NCBI RefSeq assembly: GCF_027579695.1 | Contig: NC_083587.1 | Location: 51,825,021-51,889,020, forward strand | Reading direction: 5' to 3' | Source: Neoarius graeffei | Taxonomy: Eukaryota > Chordata > Actinopteri > Siluriformes > Ariidae | Length of the DNA stretch: 64,000 nucleotides | In this document: positions 58,701 to 64,000 of the stretch, in pieces | Numbering within the stretch: the first letter of the stretch is position 1 | How the letters are laid out: each line of letters begins with the position of its first letter | The notes under the pieces: generated by a model | Databases searched by the model: none | The model's input: the letters and a program-made list of their open reading frames with translations, nothing else | Told to the model about the DNA's origin: nothing | Made by a program: the position numbers and the translations under genes

Positions 58701-61700
58701 CACACAGCTCCTAAGTGCATTTTTATTTTCATTAACACGTAGAATCTTAGAATGTACTCTGGATCCAAGAGGAAGAGAACCACAAGGTCCTCTGAGAGAA
58801 CAGACGAGGAAAGTGCCGATGAGCAAGAGAACGACCACGATGGTAATAATTCATTAAAGATGATGATCGATAGAAACATGTTGTGCCAGGAAATGTTTGT
58901 TTCACTTTTAAACCAGACTTGTCCTGAGAAGCTTTTTGTCGCCCCCCCCCCCCCCCCCCCCCAAAAAAAAAGTTCCACAAATTAACCATAAATGACAAAC
59001 GTTTCTAGAATACACTGATCAAGAGGATGAAAATGAAGATGGTGAAGGCACAGGAGAAGAGGAGGAAGACCATGACGAAGGTGACGATGATGACGATGAA
59101 GAGGAAGAAGATAATCAGAAACGCTACGAATTCAGACAGAGAAAAGCTGTTGTACGCTACCAAGCTCCTCTTGAAGGTCAGTATTATGAGTCACCACACT
59201 CTCCGAACAGCCTCAGGTCTTTATGGCACGGATTCTACAAGGTCTTAGGAATATTCCTTGGAGATTCTGGTCCGTGTTGAGATGTTAATAGTGTCACACA
59301 AGTGCTACGGATTGGTCAAATGCGCATCTCCCATAACCCGGGACGGAACAGTACCGTCGCGTGTTTTCTTATATTTGCCTTCCAGGTTTTTATATGCTGT
59401 TCCATCCCATGTATAACAAGTGTTCCGTCCCACAACACCATTTATGTACATAATGTATAATCTTATCTTTTTTGTTCCAGTTTCACAGAGACATCCGTCA
59501 CGTCCACCATTTTATTAATCGGTACTTGCATTAGTCATCCCGCCTTTATAGATGGTCCCGTCACGTGCGATAAATAAAGTTAGAAGAAAACCAAAATATA
59601 TTGTTTAGTTTTATTGTCAAAACGTATAAACACGGGTTTCTGTGTGACGTCACGCTGAGGTATATTCCGTAATTGGAGTTCCGGGCTTTTTAGATCAATT
59701 TCAATTGAAAATATTGTGAATATAATGTTAATACAATGTGATGGGATATAATAATACTGGATAATCAAAGAATACATGACGGTGATGTGTGAGTACAAGA
59801 TGTTAAGTATGAAACCCCTGAATATTTAGAAAACGTTACTGTAACGTCCCGTACTGGGTTATGGGAGACACTGTCAAATACACGTTTATATTCATGTATC
59901 ACATCCCAAAAGAGCTCTTTTGGATTTAGATGTGGTTTCTGGGGAAGCCACTGAATGTCATGTCTGAGATGACTTGCAGCATTGTGATCCTGAAAGAGCC
60001 GTTATAAGATGTGTAAACTGGGGCGATAAAGAAATGCACGTGGTTAGTAACAGTACTCCTAGCCTGTAGCATTCAAATGGCTAGTATTAAAGGTCATAGG
60101 CAAGGGTCGGAGGTGAAACATAGAATATCAATTTTATTGTCTAGAAGAACGACCCAAAAAGCGAATTCAATTTTCCTAGTGTCTAATTTGCACCCTAAAA
60201 TTGAATAAAACGGTTAAAATATACCGTTTTGCCCAATTTCCGAAGGTTTGTTTACATCTCTCTTGTGCGCGCTTTCACCGCCAGGGGACCGTCGTCGTGA
60301 CGTCATTCAAGCCAAACAGACCCGGGAGCAGCTCTGTGTTTACTTGCAAACCGAGCACATGTGTACGGACTTTGGTCATGTGAGGTTGTGTAAAATGTCT
60401 GATAGAGATTTTGAAGTAGGAACTCTCCAAATTGAATATCGAGAGGTGAAACCATACATGTCTGAACCTATGGCCGTTGCAAAGCAATCGGTGAATGTGG
60501 CTCACTGGTTTGACCGTGCGGCCTCGGAATCGGACAGCGACTCGGCTGACTCTGATCACGGTGACCCCGGATCTCAACAAGACTCGCGCCCAAACGATTT
60601 ATCCTGGTACTTATGATAAATTCCTACTTTCGTCGTAATACTAAATAAGAGCCCTTTTGGAGAATATTTAAACCGCCCTCCCGAGTGGATATAGGGAACG
60701 ATTACTTGATAGTGTGCTGGTAGGCCACGTTAGCCTGCCATCCACGGCATTATACTATTTATAGCCGACTCTGAGCGAGGAAATATCCCTTTGTCTCATT
60801 TCCACAATGATTGTACAGGATCCCTCAGAATTCTTGACTTGTCAATTGCAAGCAAAAGTAAAAATGTTTACCTCCAATCTTCTCCTTTTTGCTTGAGCGT
60901 TGCTGCTCCGTTTCTTCTTTGACTGCTTGATTTTAGTTTCATGTGCACAGTCCACTCTCTCTGCCTCTTCTCCTTTTTCGGAAAAAGCCAACCCTCTCGC
61001 TCTGCCTCTTCTCCTTTTTTGGAAAAAGCCAACCCTCTCGCTTCTCCTTTTTCGGAAAAAGCCAACCCTCTCACTCTGCCTCTTCTCCTCTTCTGGAAAA
61101 AACTAATCCACTCTCTCCGCCTCTTCTCCTCTCTTGGAAAAAGGTAAAAACCTCTTCCTGAACCGGTCCTGTTGTTACAGTTCACTGCACAACAATAAGG
61201 CACGGGGTTTTTCTTTGGAAATTCCTGAACGCATGTCTGCAGTCAAGCCGAATGGCAATGTAAGTAAACGGAGGTGGACTCAACACAAGCGGTTTGTTTC
61301 TTTTAAATGACGTCACGCGCCGAGTGGTCACGAAAATAGCCGAACAGAAATTCGCCACGATCCGTGCTACTTTATTTTAATTCTTACTTATTAACAATAC
61401 TTCTTGGGACCAGAAAAAAATTACAGAGGGTTTTTTAATATATAAAGTTTCAAATGTGCATAAAATTAAAACACTTGCCTGTGAGCTTTAAGGGGCTCGG
61501 TGTGTGCCAGGAAAACATTCCCCACGCCACCACCAGGCTGAACTGTTGACATAAAGCTCCTTTAAGAAGAGATTTTTAAAAAGTTTGGAAGGTAATTGCG
61601 GAATTCCCTCCCGCCCCGCCCAATTCCACTGCTCAAATTATCTGGAAGTCATTTGGTCTTACTGGTTTAGACTGTCTTGTTTATCTTTTTTCCCTTTTTT

Positions 61701-61818
61701 CTACAGAGCCAAGGAAGCAGAGCGTATTTTTCCGCCGGCACTCAACCCCGATCAGGCGGAGGTATTCGTTCAGCTCCACAGGGCCATGCAGTCCATACAG
61801 CAGACGCAGAAGTAGCAG
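43798..61818 (+). CDS. atad2: ATPase family AAA domain-containing protein 2, 5' part (8 exons; continues beyond window)
   Basis: Nuclear AAA+ ATPase with a bromodomain that acts on chromatin. Only the N-terminal region is here. Exons: 43798-43998 (MVMLRSGSSS...SSEFLSL), 54368-54519, 54619-54668, 54948-55104 (VRRSSRITRY...QSVLYDRLIT), 58570-58651 (TAEAVLQKMDDMQKMRRR), 58743-58842 (MYSGSKRKRTTRSSERTDEE), 59009-59176 (long Asp/Glu run, then RYEFRQRKAVVRYQAPLE) and 61707-61818 (EPRKQSVFFRRHSTP, RRRYSFSSTGPCSPY). Every junction is GT-AG and keeps phase; 821 nt in all. YQAPLE and the SSEFLSL start resemble ATAD2 more than ATAD2B. The last donor (AGCAG/GTCATC) is the least certain. Intron 1 is about 10.4 kb and full of repeats. 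A mariner-like element ends 27 bp before exon 2. Confidence 0.93.
44591..44929 (+). mobile_element. DANA-like SINE (head slightly truncated)
   Basis: Starts at GTGTCGCCTCTCAGCAAGAA, box B GGTTCGAGCCC, full body, tail GATAATGAGATGAGATAG. Confidence 0.93.
44935..46190 (+). mobile_element. RTE-like LINE 3' end interrupted by a palindromic MITE
   Basis: The left part encodes VMYGLETV (44935-45087). After the 718-bp insert it continues LTKRQEDVKELRMLRFAMGV, RLRWSGHILRRDAEHVGRRM and RKRGRPKRRYMDVVREDM, the C-terminus of RTE-type RT proteins, to 46166. Removing one TTAA restores the codons V-P-L-T-K. Confidence 0.88.
45092..45809. mobile_element. 718-bp near-perfect palindromic MITE in TTAA
   Basis: The two halves are reverse complements almost to the centre (about 45450), from AGGAACAGTCCACC to GGTGGACTGTTCCT, with TTAA at both sides. 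The same peptide (MLWKVRTIMTGVLTPSA) appears on both strands, a by-product of the palindrome. Confidence 0.93.
46205..48436. repeat. Dispersed repeat R2, interrupted copy
   Basis: 46205-46344 and 47795-48436 together match 32262-32745. The right part also carries extra sequence (about 47900-48160) missing in the other copy. It ends in an AAATAAAT-rich tail. Confidence 0.85.
46345..47794 (-). mobile_element. TTAA-flanked element with degraded THAP domain
   Basis: TIRs AGGAGATACGCAGAACC / rc AGCATATACGCAGAGCC, with TTAA at 46341-46344 and 47795-47798. The R2 copy at 32344 shows the unoccupied TTAA. Minus strand about 47260-47510 reads in broken frames EGGFTLHSWPK, LLCSAHFTEDSYE and GYKPVLKEGAVPTI, a THAP zinc finger with at least one frameshift. 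No transposase was seen. Confidence 0.83.
48538..48956. mobile_element. Two DANA-like SINE fragments, head-to-tail inverted
   Basis: 48538-48660 (plus) has the head and part of the body. 48716-48956 (minus) has tail, body and head. Both are degraded. Confidence 0.8.
49036..49160. mobile_element. Tc1-like TIR remnant
   Basis: ACAGTACCAGTCAAAAGTTTG followed by GGACCTGCCTTCTAATTCAA is a common fish Tc1-type terminal sequence. The other end is not found. Confidence 0.6.
49277..49302 (+). repeat. Poly-C tract
   Basis: About 19 C in a row. Similar C/G runs occur at 18030-18047, 54818-54838 and 58943-58962; lengths may be affected by sequencing. Confidence 0.9.
49413..50110 (-). mobile_element. 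hAT transposon 3' end, degraded
   Basis: Minus strand about 50090-50030 reads CHRAVLKPENVDRLVFLAKN, the C-terminus of hAT transposases, then a stop. The element ends at GGGGTGGGCGGTATGGCC (49415-49432), a common fish hAT terminus, with ATATCACGGTATA-type subterminal repeats. Confidence 0.75.
50160..51050 (+). mobile_element. Decayed Tc1/mariner-like element
   Basis: TGATTATTGGCACCCCT at about 50174 and TATTATTGGCACCCCT at 50355 are repeats typical of a fish Tc1 group. The following text (MRKKREHTNKPNEDM, then APMYSEEEQEGK) is a broken transposase. No intact domain remains. Confidence 0.55.
51286..51695 (-). mobile_element. tRNA-headed SINE, alternative-tail type
   Basis: The head (rc GGCGGCACGGTGGTGTAGTG) is DANA-like, but the 3' part is different (GCACCTCAGCCCAAGACCGT, AACCCATCTGAAGCAGTGAA). 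The plus-strand copy at 57820-58150 shares this tail. Confidence 0.85.
51700..51770. repeat. Imperfect palindrome of a local repeat R3
   Basis: CATTGCTTTTTCCGTTATCC and its inverted copy ending GGAAAAAGCAATGTA. R3 recurs at 52255-52303 plus 53077-53120 and gives the empty site for the Harbinger-like element between. Confidence 0.85.
52304..53076. mobile_element. Harbinger-like MITE, 3-bp TSD with empty site
   Basis: TIRs TAGGGTGTTCACACGGCA / rc AGGGGTGTTCACACAGCA, TSD GTA on both sides (52301-52303, 53077-53079). The unoccupied site is at about 51765. The interior is rich in CACCGGTGTAA-type palindromes. A 91-bp hAT-like MITE is nested at 52649-52739. Confidence 0.9.
52649..52739. mobile_element. 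91-bp hAT-like mini-MITE with perfect 8-bp TSD
   Basis: CAGTGTTGCCAGAT...AATCTGGCAACACTG, flanked on both sides by GAAGACAC. It is nested in the Harbinger-like element. Confidence 0.94.
53861..54340. mobile_element. Mariner-like MITE abutting ATAD2 exon 2
   Basis: TIRs CAGGGTGTTTCAAAAAATTT / AAATTTTTTGAAATGCCC in TA (53859-53860, 54341-54342). The right end is 27 bp before exon 2. The ~70-codon open frames in it have no known domain that I can name. Confidence 0.87.
55443..55625 (+). mobile_element. tRNA-derived SINE (third family), plus copy
   Basis: GGGCGTCCTGGCTCAGGTGG head with A box, B box GGTTCGATTCC, a CTCTCTCTCCC body and an AATAAAGGTGAAAAAAGCCC end. In ATAD2 intron 4. Confidence 0.9.
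56648..56822 (-). mobile_element. tRNA-derived SINE (third family), minus copy
   Basis: The reverse complement of the 55443 family: GGGGGGCGTCGTGGCTCGGC head, B box GGTTCGATTCC, GAGAGAGAGAG body. Confidence 0.9.
57000..57480. repeat. TTATCACGT-rich repeat and adjacent inverted repeat
   Basis: 57030-57215 contains many TTATCACG/ACGTGATAA cores. At 57357-57390 CCATGGAAGTGCACTTGTAT returns inverted at 57460-57480. The 159-codon open frame across 57297-57776 has no domain and I do not call it a gene. Confidence 0.6.
57820..58150 (+). mobile_element. tRNA-headed SINE, alternative-tail type, plus copy
   Basis: GGTGGCACGGTGGTGTAGTG head, GGTTCGAACCC box B, shortened body, then GAGCGAGGCACCTAATTCCC, a GT microsatellite and the CTGCTTCAGATGGGTTAAAT tail shared with 51286-51695. 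Confidence 0.88.
59323..59872. mobile_element. Short relative of the Zisupton-like family
   Basis: CGCATCTCCCATAACCCGG ... CTGGGTTATGGGAGACACT, TSD GTCAAATG / GTCAAATA. 550 bp, non-coding, in ATAD2 intron 7. Confidence 0.9.
60395..60616 (+). pseudogene. Transposon-borne frame like the start of fish P2RX7-like proteins
   Basis: MSDRDFEVGTLQIEYREVKP, then YMSEPMA and a Ser/Asp run, stopping after DLSWYL. The PYM.EP plus acidic serine-rich text resembles N-termini of abundant fish proteins annotated P2X7-like (from memory). No further domain is present. It lies within the 60091-61487 element. Confidence 0.45.
60868..61203 (-). pseudogene. THAP-like N-terminus with internal minisatellite
   Basis: MPYCCAVNCNNRTGSGRGFY, then LFPREEKRRREWISFF, is the first half of a THAP finger (Cys-x4-Cys, FP, W). 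After it a ~40-bp unit (AAAAGCCAACCCTCTCGCTC) repeats four to five times (60955-61140), replacing the CxxH half with Lys/Arg/Glu-rich repeats. It is not a functional zinc finger as it stands. Confidence 0.6.
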
Positions 61819-61999
61819 GTCATCATCATTCATCCACCCACCCAAAAAAAAAATACTACTGCATTCATGTTTTCTAAACTTGGGGATAATCTAAGGATTG
61901 TAGGACTCGAAGAAAAATTCTAATTGTAAATGATCATTTTTATCATCTTAATCTTCTGGGCTACAGGTCAGGAGTGGTTTCCCTGATCATGAACCTTAG

Positions 62000-62766
62000 C
62001 GCATCTCCCATAACCCGGGACGGAACAGTACCGTCACGTATTTAATGTGGTGTCACGTATTTTCTTATATTTGCGTTCCGGGTTTTTATATGCTGTTCCA
62101 TCCCGCAATACCATTTCTGTGACATTTATGTACATAATGCATAATCTTACCTTTTTTTGTTCCAGTTTCACAGAGACATCCGTCACGTCCACCATTTTAT
62201 TAATCGGTACTTACATTAGTCATCCTGCCTTTTATAGATGGTCCCGTCACGTATGATAAATAAAGTTAGAAGAAAAACAAAATATATTGTTTAGTTGTTT
62301 TATTGTCAAAACATGTAACTTTACTGTTTACTCATCTATTTTACAATTTCTTGCCTCTACCTCTACCATTTTCGTTTCTTCACCTGACATTGTATACATT
62401 TCAAGTTCTTATCTTTTTTTGATCTGTGCTTGTTTTATGACCCACGTTTTCACGATCAGTGTGCAACCACATGTTACTCGAGATGACCCTCGTTCCGCCA
62501 CACGGGATTTCTTTGTGATGTCACGCCAAGGTATATTCCGTAATCGGAGTTCCGGGCTTTTAGATCAATTTCGATTGAAAATATCGTGAATATAACGTTA
62601 ATACAATGTGATGGGATATAATAATACTGGATAATCAAAGAATACATGACCGTGATACGGGTGAGTACAAGATGATGTATGAAACCCCTGAATATTTATA
62701 AAACGTAACGTTATTGTAATGTTCCGTTCCGGTTCATACTTTCCGTACCGGGTTATAGGAGACACC
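62000..62766. mobile_element. Relative of the Zisupton-like family, perfect 8-bp TSD
   Basis: CGCATCTCCCATAACCCGGG ... GGGTTATAGGAGACACC, flanked by AACCTTAG on both sides. It matches the outer parts of 20589-22913 but lacks the Ulp1 segment. Confidence 0.92.
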
Positions 62767-62825
62767 AACCTTAGTTAGTTTTTTCTTTTCTCCTAAGCCT
62801 GTTTTTCTGCTTCTTTGACTATAGA

Positions 62826-63754
62826 TAGTTTTCACTGACGTCACGGCATCCCGGGGAACGCCCCCCCAGCCGCCATCTTGGTGGGCAAACAAAACGGACC
62901 ATTTTTTTTTTTTTTTTAATTATCAATCACTTGGCACATTTCGTGTATTTTACTTACTGAAACTGTCTTACTACTATTATGAATACTGTGCAATATTACT
63001 TTGCATCTGGTGGCTGAGTAGAAGGCCTATATTTCCCTATGGTTTAATATGAGTTAGCCTAACCAAACTCCAAAGCCTGAAACTGACTTCATCAAACTTT
63101 AAAGGCTGTCTGATATATACAACTTTATATATTCTAGCATTAAATAGACTGTTGAATGTTATGCAACCGTAATAAGTTGATTAAACACAAATCAAATCAT
63201 ACAGAATAGACCTAAAATGTTTTTCAAAAATGACCCTTGCGTGAGCGATATTAGTGTACATTACAATGTAAACGTACACTCAGCGGCTTCAGTTAGGCAT
63301 TCTCTAGAGATTGTTTACACGATGTTTTGGTTTCCAAAAACAAACTTAAACACAATTGATTGTTTATTGAAACAACTTACCACTTATAAAATGATCGGAG
63401 CAGACTCTGCTGTGTTTGGAAGGCTGATAATCCTTGCGGTTGATTCTCGCAAGCCATTGATTCCTCCTTTGTATGCTGAGTTTCTTTGTCTGCTCGCCTT
63501 CGTGCTCCCGTACAGTGGGAATTACATAAACGCTCCGCTTGACTTCATCATTTGACCTATTACGACAGCCGTGAATGCAAGTTTGCACCATTGCTAGCTT
63601 TAAATAGTAGTAATGTAACTATAAATGTAAATAATATATAAATGAATGTAACTCGTACGCTACAATGTGTGCTCAGTGACCCGTACGGTAAGCTAGCCCT
63701 CCAAGATGGCCGCCACCAGGGAATCCCCGACTCTGTGACATCATGTGAAAACTA
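62826..63754 (-). mobile_element. THAP-bearing DNA transposon
   Basis: Ends TAGTTTTCACTGACGTCAC / rc TAGTTTTCACATGATGTCAC, with AAGATGGC-type sequence near both ends. It has one THAP exon (63364-63591) and no transposase. Confidence 0.78.
63364..63591 (-). pseudogene. THAP zinc-finger exon of transposon
   Basis: MVQTCIHGCRNRSNDEVKRS, VYVIPTVREHEGEQ, RRNQWLARINRKDY, SRVCSDHFISG: Cys-x3-Cys, Trp and Cys-x2-His of a THAP domain. It is followed directly by GTAAGT, so the frame beyond is intron. The DNA-binding domain of an otherwise deleted transposase. Confidence 0.8.
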
Positions 63755-64000
63755 GTTTTGGTAGAATTCCGCCTGCTGGGTAAGAACACTCTTTATAATG
63801 CATATCAGAATCAGAATTGAACTCAGAATCGTGTTTAGGAATTTGGTTCCAGCAGTTGGTGTGTGTCTGGCGATACAGAAGGGGGGGCAAGGGTGATATG
63901 TATGTAAGTTATTTATATGTAATATAAGAGAAATGTATATGGACAATAGACATTACGTAATATAATATGTAATCTACAATAACTGTTACACATTATAAAT
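63755..64000. other. ATAD2 intron 8, no feature seen
   Basis: AT-rich sequence to the window edge. I see nothing in it. Confidence 0.5.

Larger units (their letters stand above)
60091..61487. mobile_element. TTAA-flanked element with THAP-like and P2RX7-like frames
   Basis: TIRs AGGTCATAGGCAAG / CTTGCCTGTGAGCT inside TTAA on both sides. It carries two diverging frames: 60395-60616 (plus) and 60868-61203 (minus). In ATAD2 intron 7. Confidence 0.82.

Noticed and set aside
43798-61818. ATAD2B instead of ATAD2
   Set aside because: The start (SSEFLSL), QKMDDM.KMRR and YQAPLE agree better with ATAD2 as I recall the human proteins; a tree with the downstream exons would settle it.

Overview
The window is a stretch of teleost fish genome. 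Three conserved vertebrate genes are present as spliced exons with clean GT-AG borders. The rest is dense in fish-type repeats: tRNA-headed DANA/mermaid-like SINEs, Tc1-like elements, hAT, Harbinger-like, THAP-bearing TTAA-site elements, and LINE 3' ends. The SINE with the CTCATCTCATCTCATTATCT tail looks catfish-like to me, but that is an impression from memory.

Layout. 1-1030: the edge of a Ty3/gypsy-type LTR fossil inserted in a LINE 3' end. 1106-4402 and 12963-14955: two copies of a ~2 kb duplicated segment. Each carries, on the minus strand, a TATA-type three-exon gene for an unrecognised 188-residue Pro/Tyr-rich protein. Copy A also holds a 1258-bp hAT-like element that copy B lacks. 5060-8217: a decayed APE-type LINE (minus). 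9000-12500: repeats, including a long-TIR element.

16089-18515 (minus) is MRPL32, head-to-head with PSMA2 at 18885-33573 (plus). The 369-bp gap between them looks like a bidirectional promoter with NRF1-like and ZNF143-like motifs. All 8 PSMA2 coding exons are present and give 234 codons; all 3 MRPL32 exons give 175 codons. One transposon fills nearly all of MRPL32 intron 2, and PSMA2 introns 2 and 3 hold nested transposons. 33600-43350 is intergenic and is almost all nested mobile elements. 43798 to beyond the right edge (plus) is the 5' part of ATAD2. Eight exons cover its N-terminal and acidic region; the AAA+ and bromodomain exons lie outside the window.

Gene roles: PSMA2 is a 20S proteasome alpha subunit, MRPL32 a mitoribosomal large-subunit protein, and ATAD2 an E2F-linked chromatin AAA+ ATPase. 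The distinctive content is (1) the duplicated unknown gene, whose copies differ by more replacement than silent changes and whose frame looks coding past a shared TAG; (2) a series of TTAA-flanked elements carrying THAP zinc fingers; (3) several transposons whose target duplications can be proved from paralogous empty sites in this same window, including a 9-bp-TSD element carrying a RecQ-like helicase fragment.
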